Under the pieces are notes generated by a model. The model did not search any database. It saw nothing but the letters and a program-made list of their open reading frames with translations, and was not told the DNA's origin. A DNA stretch of 64,000 nt from Pseudomonas baltica (GTDB lineage Bacteria > Pseudomonadota > Gammaproteobacteria > Pseudomonadales > Pseudomonadaceae): assembly GCF_031880315.1 (NCBI RefSeq), contig NZ_CP134771.1, positions 744,001-808,000 of the forward strand. Direction: 5' to 3'. Of this stretch, positions 35,833-43,568 are shown piece by piece. Each line of letters begins with the position of its first letter. The first letter of the stretch is position 1. Position numbers and translations under genes: made by a program.

Positions 35833-35847
35833 GCACAGCCCGTGCCT
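35833..35847 (-). promoter_or_regulatory. Sigma54 (-24/-12) promoter of the ten-gene sulfur operon
   Basis: The minus strand reads AGGCACGGGCTGTGC, against the consensus TGGCACG-N4-TTGC: nine of eleven fixed positions match. The invariant GG and GC doublets are ten bases apart. The start of transcription would be near 35822, about 29 bases before the first gene. Confidence 0.75.
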
Positions 35848-35865
35848 GTTTTATTTATCTATATA

Positions 35866-35878
35866 TATCAGTGGATTG
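35866..35878 (+). promoter_or_regulatory. IHF-like site between promoter and upstream box
   Basis: TATCAGTGGATTG fits WATCAANNNNTTR with one mismatch and has an AT-rich flank. It lies between the sigma54 promoter and the palindromic box, where IHF bends DNA so that the activator reaches the polymerase. Confidence 0.45.
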
Positions 35879-35937
35879 AGTACATTTGATGCGGTGAGCG
35901 CCGATGCCAGACCGACAATCTGTCAACTTGCTGTTGC

Positions 35938-35953
35938 CTGAACAACAGTTGCC
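35938..35953. promoter_or_regulatory. Palindromic upstream box, proposed SfnR-like binding site
   Basis: CTGAACAACAGTTGCC differs at two of 16 positions from the box at 44813-44828 upstream of sfnG. The core CAAC-W-GTTG is palindromic. It is about 91 bases from the minus-strand promoter and 69 from the plus-strand element, so it could serve both. Confidence 0.6.
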
Positions 35954-36021
35954 CCTATGGCAGCTGCCGCGGGGCATCCCTGGGCCTGGCTGGCGAATGC
36001 GTTAGTGAGCGCAGCGCGCCG

Positions 36022-36036
36022 TTGTACGGTTTTTGC
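36022..36036 (+). promoter_or_regulatory. Possible sigma54 (-24/-12) promoter of the divergent SfnB/DszC-like gene
   Basis: TTGTACGGTTTTTGC keeps the -12 TTGC and the ACG of the -24 element, with nine of eleven positions matching. One G of the usual GG doublet is T. The start would be near 36048, leaving a leader of about 130 bases. Confidence 0.4.
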
Positions 36037-36181
36037 ACAGGCTGTTGTCGCGCTGCTGCCCCACCAACAGAGGCGATTCATAAAACCAATGGATTCTGTT
36101 TTATTTCAATGGGTTATCTGACGGCACAGACTATGCATTCGCAGCGTGACGAGCTTTTCTATTCATTGATGGAGCACTGCC

Positions 36182-37420
36182 ATGAGCCTGACGTCCGCGT
36201 TCAACCCGCTGTCCGAGGGGACCCATTACGAGGCCCTCGCCAATCGCTTTCGCCCGCTGTTCCGCCAGATCGCCGCAGGCAACGTCGAGCGTGAACAATC
36301 GCGCAGCCTGCCCTATGAGCCAATCCGCTGGCTCAAGCAGGCGGGCTTCGGTGCCGTCAGGGTACCGGTGCAGTACGGTGGCGCAGGGGCCTCGGTCGGC
36401 CAGCTGTTCGAACTGCTGATCGAGCTGGCCGAAGCCGATTCCAATATCCCGCAGTCCTTGCGTGCCCACTTCGCCTTTGTCGAGGACCGCCTCAACGCCC
36501 CGCCGAGCGCGGATCGGGATAAATGGTTCGCACGCTTTGTGGCCGGCGAACTGGTGGGCAACGGCTGGACCGAAGTCGGCGCGGTCAAGCTCGGCAAGGT
36601 GATCACTCAAGTGCGCCCGGACGGCGCGAACTACGTGCTCAATGGCGCCAAGTACTACAGCACTGGGAGCATCTTTGCCGACTGGATCGATGTGTACGCG
36701 CAGCGTTCGGACAATGGCGCCGACGTGATTGCCGTGGTGGATGCCCATCACCCTGGCGTGACCCACAGCGATGACTGGGACGGTTTCGGCCAGCGCACCA
36801 CCGGCAGCGGCACCTCGGTGTATGTCGAGGTGCCGCTGCCCGCCGAGCAGGTGATCCCCTTCGAAACCCGCTTCAAGTACCAGACGGCCTTTTACCAACT
36901 GGTGCTGCTCGCGGCGTTGTCCGGCATCGGCCGCGCCATCGAACGGGATATCGCCCAGGAAGTGCGCGAGCGCAAACGCGTCTACAGCCACGGCAATGCC
37001 GACAGCGTCAGCGCCGACGCGCAGATCCAGCAAGTGGTCGGGCAGATCAGCGCCCAGGTCTATGCCGCCGAGGCCGCGACCCTGCGCTCGGCCGAGCCCT
37101 TGCAGCGCGCTTACGTTGCGCGCTTTGGCGACGACCCGCAGGAGGAACGTCAGGCCAACATCGATGCCGAAATCGAAACCGCCAAGGCGCAAGTGGTGGT
37201 GTCGGAACTGATCCTGCGGGCCGCCACCGACCTGTTCAACGCGCTGGGCGCCTCGGGCATCAGTGTCAACAAGGCCCTCGACCGCCACTGGCGCAACGCC
37301 CGCACGGTGGCTTCACACAACCCGCTGATCTACAAGGCGCGCATCGTCGGCGACTGGAAAATCAACGGCACCGAGCCCAACTACGTGTGGCAGATCGGCA
37401 ATGGCAGCAAAGCCGACTGA
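36182..37420 (+). CDS. SfnB/DszC-type flavin monooxygenase of the acyl-CoA dehydrogenase fold
   Basis: The product is 412 residues. It has the branch markers VPVQYGGAGASVGQ in the N-terminal domain, HSDDWDGFGQRTTGSG in the middle and NKALDRHWRNARTVASHNP near the end. Compared with true acyl-CoA dehydrogenases the catalytic Glu region is not evident, fitting a reduced-flavin oxygenase. The start at 36182 has GGAG eight bases upstream. The protein has no Cys and no Met other than the initiator, an extreme that points to use in sulfur starvation. It is divergent from the ten-gene operon and shares its control region. The substrate is unknown. Confidence 0.88.
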   Translation: MSLTSAFNPLSEGTHYEALANRFRPLFRQIAAGNVEREQSRSLPYEPIRWLKQAGFGAVRVPVQYGGAGASVGQLFELLIELAEADSNIPQSLRAHFAFVEDRLNAPPSADRDKWFARFVAGELVGNGWTEVGAVKLGKVITQVRPDGANYVLNGAKYYSTGSIFADWIDVYAQRSDNGADVIAVVDAHHPGVTHSDDWDGFGQRTTGSGTSVYVEVPLPAEQVIPFETRFKYQTAFYQLVLLAALSGIGRAIERDIAQEVRERKRVYSHGNADSVSADAQIQQVVGQISAQVYAAEAATLRSAEPLQRAYVARFGDDPQEERQANIDAEIETAKAQVVVSELILRAATDLFNALGASGISVNKALDRHWRNARTVASHNPLIYKARIVGDWKINGTEPNYVWQIGNGSKAD

Positions 37421-37431
37421 TCGCGCTACCC

Positions 37432-37461
37432 GCAGGCCAGACGCCGATGCGCCTGGCCTGC
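37432..37461. terminator. Hairpin between convergent genes
   Basis: GCAGGCCAG (37432-37440) and CTGGCCTGC (37453-37461) form a perfect nine-base stem with a 12-base loop. It lies between the oxygenase stop and the binding-protein stop on opposite strands and may end both transcripts. No T-run. Confidence 0.55.
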
Positions 37462-37475
37462 GCCCTGCCTGAACA

Positions 37476-38819
37476 TCAGAACGGCTTGCTGCAATCGCGT
37501 GGCGTGATGCCCTTTTCCTTGGCATAGGCCGCCGCCCCGGCATCGATCAGCGGACGCAACAACGCGCGGTCGGCCGTCACCCAGTCGCTGACCGTGTGCC
37601 ACTTTTCGCCATCCCACTGCTGCACGCGCACCGAGCCACCGCCTTCGTGGTCGTTGCAGGTGACGTTGATCGGCTGCAACAAGCCCTCGGCGCCCAACGC
37701 CTTGATCTGCGCGGCATCGATCTTGAGGTTTTCCAGGCCCCAGCGGGTCTCTTCGCCGTTGACCACTCGGTGGCCGTACTTCTCTTGGGTCTTGCGCAGC
37801 GCCTCGACCATCAGGATGCCTTGGGTCACACCCGAGTTGTAGAACACGCTGCCAAAACTGTTGGGGTCCTTGAGGTTGCTCTTGCCGGTGTCGACTACGT
37901 ACTTCTTGATATCTTGCAGAATCTGGAAATCGCGACCGCCCGGATTCGGCGTGATCGCCAGATAGCCCTTGGCGGAGGCGCCGGCAGGCAATACGTCTTC
38001 CTCGGACGCGGACCAGATATCACCGATCAGGTGGTCGGCCGGAAAACCGAAGCGCACTGCCGTCTTGATCGCCACGGGGGTCAGCACGCCCCAGCCGCGC
38101 AGAAACACCCAATCGGCCTTTTCCTGATGGATCTGCCGCCACACGCCCGTCTGCTCGCTACCCGGCAGAGCGATAGGGATCTGCACATCGATGAAGCCAT
38201 ACTTTTTGGCCAGCAAGGCCATGGACTTGATGGTCTCGCGCCCGGGCGGCGAGTCGTTGTAGGCGGTGACGATCTTCTTGCCTTTGAGTTTGTCGAAGCC
38301 GCCTTCCTGCTCGGCGATGTAGTTCACCACCGAAGAGGACTGGCTGTAGAAGTTGGCCATCAGCGGGAAATTCCACGGGTAAATCGCGCCGTCGGTGGCA
38401 TCGGTGATGCCATAGCCGATGGTCACCAGCGGGATCTTGTCCTGCACGGTACGGTCGTTGACCGCCGCCGCGATCGGCCCCGAGATCGGGAAGAAGAACG
38501 GCGTCGGCGAACCGTCGCGACCGTCCTTCATCTGCTCGTAGCACTCCACGCCCTTGTCGGCGGTCCAGCCGGTTTCGCATTCGGACCAACTGAGCTTGAC
38601 GCCGTTGATGCCGCCCTGGGCTTCGTTGACGTAGGTCAGGTAGTCGATGATGCCGCCGAACAGCGGCACGCCACTGGAGGCGTAAGGCCCGACGCGAAAG
38701 CTGGGCAACGGGATGTACTGGCGGGTCGGGGCGGCGGCCGCGACGGTCGGCAGCAGGCAGGCCGCCAAGGCCGTGGCCGCCAGCCACGGCGCCAGGAGGC
38801 GATGTTTCAAATCAAGCAT
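37476..38819 (-). CDS. Second Liv-type periplasmic substrate-binding protein
   Basis: The product is 447 residues with a signal peptide (core CLLPTVAAA) and the same long type 1 fold as the protein at 27640-28995. The two share YIPLPSFRVGPYASSGV/QFFPLANYRVGAYASSGV-like starts, EVEGGINGVKL/EAQGGINGVKL, matching Cys positions and almost the same C-terminal RDCS. They are clearly paralogues. It lies 91 bases after a ribose-type permease gene and has no Liv permease or ATPase next to it. It probably feeds the Liv-type importer of the other operon with a different ligand (inference). Confidence 0.85.
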   Translation of the reverse strand: MLDLKHRLLAPWLAATALAACLLPTVAAAAPTRQYIPLPSFRVGPYASSGVPLFGGIIDYLTYVNEAQGGINGVKLSWSECETGWTADKGVECYEQMKDGRDGSPTPFFFPISGPIAAAVNDRTVQDKIPLVTIGYGITDATDGAIYPWNFPLMANFYSQSSSVVNYIAEQEGGFDKLKGKKIVTAYNDSPPGRETIKSMALLAKKYGFIDVQIPIALPGSEQTGVWRQIHQEKADWVFLRGWGVLTPVAIKTAVRFGFPADHLIGDIWSASEEDVLPAGASAKGYLAITPNPGGRDFQILQDIKKYVVDTGKSNLKDPNSFGSVFYNSGVTQGILMVEALRKTQEKYGHRVVNGEETRWGLENLKIDAAQIKALGAEGLLQPINVTCNDHEGGGSVRVQQWDGEKWHTVSDWVTADRALLRPLIDAGAAAYAKEKGITPRDCSKPF

Positions 38820-38910
38820 GGGTAGAACCTTCAGGATGGGAGGTCAGAAAACCGCGCGCTGAGCACGCCGTGGGTCGTGGGCCGCACGGCGGCTATCGTT
38901 GAGTGAACGC

Positions 38911-39891
38911 TCACACCGACTGGTGCGCCAGGCGCCGGCTGCTGAAGCTGAAAGCCAGCACCAACAGGATCAAGGCGCCCGTGGCGACCTGCTGCCAGTA
39001 GAAGTTCCAGCCGATCAGCAGCAAGCCATTGGCGATGACGTTGATGAACAGCACCCCGAGCAACGTGCCCGGCACATTGGGGCGCCCGGTGCGACTCAAG
39101 GTGGTGCCCATGAACACCGCGCCGATGGCGTTGATCAGGTAGGCATTGCCCGACATCGGCACGTAGGCGTTGACCGTCGAACTGAGAACGATGCCCGCCA
39201 CCGCGCAGGCCAACGCGCTGGCGAGGAAGACCTTGAGGGCGATCAGACGAATCGGCAGCCCGGAATAACGCGCCAGTTGCACCTGGGTACCGACCGCGAG
39301 AATCTCGCGCCCCAGGCGGCCACGCCCGAGGATCACCCCGTACACCAGGGCCACGACGGCCACCAGCCACAACACCAAAGGCACCCCCAGCACCGTCACG
39401 GCCGTGATGCCAGGCAGCGCGTTCTGGGCGATGTAGATCGGCTGGCCACCGTCGGACAGTAACTGCTGCACGCTGGTGCCGATGAACAAAGTGCCCAGAG
39501 TGGCCAGGAACGGCGTGATCCGCAGCCCGGCGATCAACAGCGCATTGAAACCTCCAGCCAGCGCTGCGGCCAACAATGCCCCGACGATCGCCAGCCCCAG
39601 CCCGTGGTCGCCATTGAGCAACACTACGAACGCCAGGCTGGAGAAGTCCAGTGCGGTGCCCACCGACAGGTCGATGCCACCCGCCGCCACGGCCCAGGTC
39701 ATGCCGATGGCGACGATGGCCAACAGCACGAAGTTATTGAGCAACAGGCTGCTCAGGTTGCCGACGCTGAGAAACCCCGGCGCGGTGGCCGCGAAAAAGC
39801 CGACGATGAGCACGATCAGCAACGGCAGGATGGCGCGCAGCACGCGCGCCAGCAGCACAGTGGAGAACGGCGTTGGCGCAAGCGTGGTCAT
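38911..39891 (-). CDS. Ribose/sugar-type ABC permease, RbsC-like (second)
   Basis: The product is about 326 residues with eight to ten helices and the RbsC-type block VAIGMTWAVAAGGIDLSVGTALDFSSL and GLRITPFLATLGTLFIG. The start at 39891 overlaps the stop of the previous permease by ATGA; the open frame reaching 40686 lies over that permease and is rejected. Two RbsC-like permeases side by side indicate a heterodimeric channel, as in autoinducer-2 (LsrCD) or erythritol-type importers. Confidence 0.88.
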   Translation of the reverse strand: MTTLAPTPFSTVLLARVLRAILPLLIVLIVGFFAATAPGFLSVGNLSSLLLNNFVLLAIVAIGMTWAVAAGGIDLSVGTALDFSSLAFVVLLNGDHGLGLAIVGALLAAALAGGFNALLIAGLRITPFLATLGTLFIGTSVQQLLSDGGQPIYIAQNALPGITAVTVLGVPLVLWLVAVVALVYGVILGRGRLGREILAVGTQVQLARYSGLPIRLIALKVFLASALACAVAGIVLSSTVNAYVPMSGNAYLINAIGAVFMGTTLSRTGRPNVPGTLLGVLFINVIANGLLLIGWNFYWQQVATGALILLVLAFSFSSRRLAHQSV

Positions 39892-40892
39892 TGGCCGCCC
39901 TCCTCTTTGCGCAACGCCCCGGACACCGCGACCACCAGCAGAATCAACACCCCCTGCACGCCGTTGACCCAGAAGCTGGAGATGTTCAGCAGCTGGAAAC
40001 CGTTGACCAGAAACCCCAGCAGCAGGGTCGCCAGCAAGGTGCCGGGGATGTTGGCCACCAGGCGCCTGGAGAACACCACGCCCAGGAAGGCGATCGCGAC
40101 CACCGACAACAGCACTTCCCCGGACCCGGTGGTGCTGCCGCTGAACAACGCCGCCGAACAAAACGCCGCGACCGCAGCGCACAACCCGGCGAGCAGGTAA
40201 CTGGAAAACACATAGCGGCCCAGGCCCAAGCCGGCAGCCCGCGCCGCCTCGGGGTATTCGCCTACCGCATACAAACGCAGACCGTAAGGGCTGTGCTGGA
40301 TCAACAGGCCGAGCAGCAACGCCACGCTTAACAGCACCCAGGCCAGCACTGGCACCTGCAGCCAGGTGCCATCGGCCAAGGTGTCGAGCAGAGGCGAGTC
40401 GGTGGGCAGCACGGTGTTCTGGGTCAGCACCAGTTCCAGCCCGGCCACCAGGTTCATGCTGGCCAGCGTCGCCAGCAACGGCGGCAGGCGTAACAGCACC
40501 ACACTCAAGCCATTGAGTACGCCCACCGCCAGGCCGCACAGCAGGGTCAGGCCGATCGCCTGCCAGGCCGGCAATCCGGCGTTGTTCAACCGGCTGTAGA
40601 CCGCGGCACACAGACCCAGGTTGGCCGCCAGCGACAGGTCCAGCCCGCCGGAGACCACATTGGAGCCACCGCCGATCACCACGCACGTGAGCCCGAAGGC
40701 GAGCACGCCGAGAATCGCCGATTGAGTGAAGACGTTGACCACATTGGTGATGCTGAGGAAGTTCGGCGCGCTCACGGCAAACACCAGCAGGATCAACAGG
40801 AACGCAAACAGCGCCCCGCGGCGCAATATCAACAGGGCGAGCCGCCGGGACAGGCCGTGCTGCGCTCGGGCAAAGATTTCAGACGATGACAT
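39888..40892 (-). CDS. Ribose/sugar-type ABC permease, RbsC-like (first)
   Basis: The product is about 334 residues with eight to ten helices and the block LAFGLTCVVIGGGSNVVSGGLDLSLAANLGL. The ATG at 40892 overlaps the ATPase gene end by 14 bases; the longer frame reaching 40943 is less likely. A GGGSNVVSGGLDLS loop replaces the usual GGIDLS form, with a four-residue insert, which may reflect an unusual solute. Confidence 0.86.
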   Translation of the reverse strand: MSSSEIFARAQHGLSRRLALLILRRGALFAFLLILLVFAVSAPNFLSITNVVNVFTQSAILGVLAFGLTCVVIGGGSNVVSGGLDLSLAANLGLCAAVYSRLNNAGLPAWQAIGLTLLCGLAVGVLNGLSVVLLRLPPLLATLASMNLVAGLELVLTQNTVLPTDSPLLDTLADGTWLQVPVLAWVLLSVALLLGLLIQHSPYGLRLYAVGEYPEAARAAGLGLGRYVFSSYLLAGLCAAVAAFCSAALFSGSTTGSGEVLLSVVAIAFLGVVFSRRLVANIPGTLLATLLLGFLVNGFQLLNISSFWVNGVQGVLILLVVAVSGALRKEEGGQ

Positions 40893-42450
40893 GGGCAGTC
40901 TCGCGCGCGGGCAGATGGGAGATTGATGAGGATTCGCTGGCACCGGTCGCGCAGGCCAGCAGACGGTCGCTGTCGACTGCGCGCGCGTCGAATTCCCCGG
41001 CCAGGGCGCCGCGGTGCATGACCAGGATGCGGTCGGTGATGCCGATCAATTCCGGCAAGTCCGAGGACAGCACCAGCACCGCCGCACCGCGCTCGGCCAA
41101 GCGGCCGATCAACCGGTAGATCTCGACCTTGGCGCCGATATCGATGCCCACCCCCGGTTCGTCGAGCAGGTACAGCGCACAGTCGCGGCTAAGCCATTTG
41201 CCCAGCGCGACCTTCTGTTGGTTACCGCCACTGAGTTGCTGCACCATGGCGTCCCGGCCGGCGGTCTTGATGCCCAGCTCGCTGATCAGCCGGTCGCTTT
41301 CCCGGGCCTGGGCCGGCCCGTCCAGCAAGCCCCGCCGACTGAAGCGCGCGAGCCCGGCGAGGGTGAGGTTTTCGAGCACCGAGAGCAGCGGCGCAACCCC
41401 GTGGCTGCGGCGCTCCTCGGGCACCAACGCGACGCCTTGGCGCACCGCGTCGCGGGCCGAGCGAAAACGCGTCAGGCGCCCGTGCAAGGCCAGGCTGCCT
41501 TGATCCGGCTGGACCAGCCCGAACAGGCTTTTGAGCAACTCATTGGCCCCGGAACCGACCAGCCCGGTCAAGCCCACTACCTCGCCCCGGCGCACCTGCA
41601 AGTCGATATCGCGGTAGGCACCCCCTGCCCCCAGGCCCTTGAGCTCGACCAGTACATCACCCGCTGCCACGGTGGGTTTGGGATACATCTCGCCTACCTC
41701 GCGATTGACCATCAACCGAGCGATCTGCGCGGTCGAGGTGGTCCGCGGGTCGACCACCGCCACGGCGCGGCCGTTGCGCAACACGGTGACCTGATCGCAG
41801 AGGCTTTCGATCTCTTGCAGGTAGTGGGAGATGTACAGGATCGACAGGCCCTGATCGCGCAATCGACGAATGATCGCCAGCAGTTGATCGACCTCGCGCT
41901 TGACCAGTGACACGCTGGGCTCGTCGAACACCAGGATTTTCGGCTTGGCCAGCAGCGCGCGAGTGATCTGCAGGATCTGCCGCTGGGCGCTGTCCAGCTC
42001 CCCCACCAGCGCGCCCGCCGGGAACTCCAGAGCAAAGTACTCGCGCAACAGCCGCGCACCCTCGCGGTCCTGGGCGTGACGGTGGATAAACGGCCCGCGC
42101 TTGAGTTCTTGACCGAAAAACAGCGCCTCGCCGACGCTGAAGCTGGGCGGCAACAGCCGTTCCTGGTGAATGAAATGCACCCCCAGGGCTTCGATCTGCC
42201 TGGGGCTCAGTGCGGTGAAGGATTGCCCATCCACGGCCAGCGTACCGCTGTCGGCACGGTGAATACCGGCCAGCACCTTGATCAGGGTCGACTTGCCCGC
42301 ACCGTTCTCCCCCACCAGGCCATGCACCGAGCCGCGCTCGACGCGCAGGTCGACACCGTCCAGCGCCTGGGTCGGGCCGAAGCGTTTATGAATGCCCTGC
42401 AGGTGCAGGGCCGGGGGCGGCGCGTGACTGTCCGTAGCGTTGCTGCTCAT
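40879..42450 (-). CDS. Ribose/sugar-type ABC ATPase with two cassettes, RbsA/MglA-like
   Basis: The product is 523 residues with two ABC cassettes. The first has Walker A GENGAGKSTLIKVLAG, signature variant LDSAQRQILQI and Walker B ILVFDEPSVSL. The second has a degenerate Walker A (VGSGANELLKSLFG, with Lys displaced) and a strong signature LSGGNQQKVALGKWL. This division between catalytic and degenerate sites is normal for RbsA. The N-terminal extension is short and hydrophilic. It lies between the binding-protein gene (gap 65) and the permeases. Confidence 0.9.
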   Translation of the reverse strand: MSSNATDSHAPPPALHLQGIHKRFGPTQALDGVDLRVERGSVHGLVGENGAGKSTLIKVLAGIHRADSGTLAVDGQSFTALSPRQIEALGVHFIHQERLLPPSFSVGEALFFGQELKRGPFIHRHAQDREGARLLREYFALEFPAGALVGELDSAQRQILQITRALLAKPKILVFDEPSVSLVKREVDQLLAIIRRLRDQGLSILYISHYLQEIESLCDQVTVLRNGRAVAVVDPRTTSTAQIARLMVNREVGEMYPKPTVAAGDVLVELKGLGAGGAYRDIDLQVRRGEVVGLTGLVGSGANELLKSLFGLVQPDQGSLALHGRLTRFRSARDAVRQGVALVPEERRSHGVAPLLSVLENLTLAGLARFSRRGLLDGPAQARESDRLISELGIKTAGRDAMVQQLSGGNQQKVALGKWLSRDCALYLLDEPGVGIDIGAKVEIYRLIGRLAERGAAVLVLSSDLPELIGITDRILVMHRGALAGEFDARAVDSDRLLACATGASESSSISHLPARETAHVIV

Positions 42451-42515
42451 CTCGGGCTCCTTGGGAGGCGGTTGCGTTGTGGCACCAGCGGCCTTTTAGC
42501 CGCCAGGGCCTGAGC

Positions 42516-43568
42516 TCATTGATCCCCCCTGAGTTGTTGTACCTGCTGGGCGTTCGCCGCCGTGGTCAACAAGGTCGGCACCTGGGTTTCCTTGGGCAGG
42601 TCGTGCTGACCGGCCAGGTAGCGTGCGACGTTCTGCACCGCTGTCTTGCCGATCAGGGCGGGCTGTTGCGCCACCACCGCACCGATAGGTGAATGATCGC
42701 GCTTGAGCAGATCCAGCACCTCGGGCGTGCCGTCGACGCCATAGGTCTTGATTTCGCTACGCCCGGCGTCTACCAGCGCTTTGCTGGCCCCCAGCTGGGG
42801 AATGTCCCACGCCGACCAGATCGCCGTGACACTGCCTTTGGGGTACTTGTTGAGCAACGCGCTGATCTGGCTGTAGGCGTCCTGCACAGTGTTGGGGATC
42901 ACATCGCGCAATTCTGGCTGGATGATCTTCAGCTCGGGGTGATCCTTGAGGGCGAGCTTCAACTGGTCATATCGAATGGCGCACACCGGCACCCCGTAAA
43001 AACCGTTGAACACCAGAATGTTGCCTTTGCCGCCGCTGTCGGCGATCAGCTGGTCTGCCAACGCCTTGCCCGTGGCGATGTTGTCCGAGGTGGTGTTATT
43101 GAGGCTGTATTGCGAGGGCGCATCGATGGTGAACAGCGGGATGCCGGCCTTGCTGATACGCTTGAGCCAGGGATCGATCACGCTCAGGGTGCCGAGGGTC
43201 TGGATCACCGCATCGGGTTTCTGGGTGACCACGGTTTGCAACTGCGTCACCAGGTTCTTGTCATTGCGACCGGCATCCAGGGTAATCGGCGTACCGCCCA
43301 GGCGCTTGACCTCATCGACTTGTGCCTGAAAGGCCTTGATATCGAAGTAGTGACTGGTACCGGTCATGCTGATAGCGATACGTTTGCCCGCCAGCGATGG
43401 CACGCTCGCGTCATCGGCGTGGGCCGAGGCACTCATGCCAATGCTGATGAGGGCCAGCGTCAGTGCTGACCAGACCAGCTGCCTGCAGCGCAGGGCGGTC
43501 CGGCTGCCACGACGGCTGGCGTTGTCCGACAGCGGAACCGCTGCGCGGCTGACAAGCGCAGCAGTCAT
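42516..43568 (-). CDS. Ribose/sugar-type periplasmic binding protein, RbsB-like
   Basis: The product is 350 residues. It begins with an unusually long basic leader before the hydrophobic signal core (LVWSALTLALISIGMSASAHA), then the type 1 fold with AISMTGTSHYFDIKAFQAQVDEVKRLGG, DAVIQTLGTLS and VNPN-like ligand segments. The start at 43568 overlaps the sfnG stop by ATGA, so the two genes are tightly coupled. The mature part has about one Met and one Cys. A shorter start within the leader is possible but lacks coupling. The ligand is unknown; the coupling to sfnG suggests a sulfone or related compound rather than a sugar. Confidence 0.86.
   Translation of the reverse strand: MTAALVSRAAVPLSDNASRRGSRTALRCRQLVWSALTLALISIGMSASAHADDASVPSLAGKRIAISMTGTSHYFDIKAFQAQVDEVKRLGGTPITLDAGRNDKNLVTQLQTVVTQKPDAVIQTLGTLSVIDPWLKRISKAGIPLFTIDAPSQYSLNNTTSDNIATGKALADQLIADSGGKGNILVFNGFYGVPVCAIRYDQLKLALKDHPELKIIQPELRDVIPNTVQDAYSQISALLNKYPKGSVTAIWSAWDIPQLGASKALVDAGRSEIKTYGVDGTPEVLDLLKRDHSPIGAVVAQQPALIGKTAVQNVARYLAGQHDLPKETQVPTLLTTAANAQQVQQLRGDQ

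Larger units (their letters stand above)
35794..36181. promoter_or_regulatory. Divergent control region of two sulfur-oxygenase transcripts
   Basis: This 388-bp region has no gene. It holds, in order, a minus-strand -24/-12 promoter (35833-35847), an AT-rich tract with an IHF-like site (35866-35878), a palindromic box (35938-35953) with an extra half-box CAAC-N5-GTTG (35924-35936), and a weaker plus-strand -24/-12 element (36022-36036). CTGTTTTATTT occurs twice in the same orientation (near 35847 and 36088). Confidence 0.7.

Noticed and set aside
35938-36010. A further -24/-12 match near CTGGCTGGCGAATGC
   Set aside because: The GG and GC doublets are nine bases apart, not ten, which abolishes sigma54 promoters.
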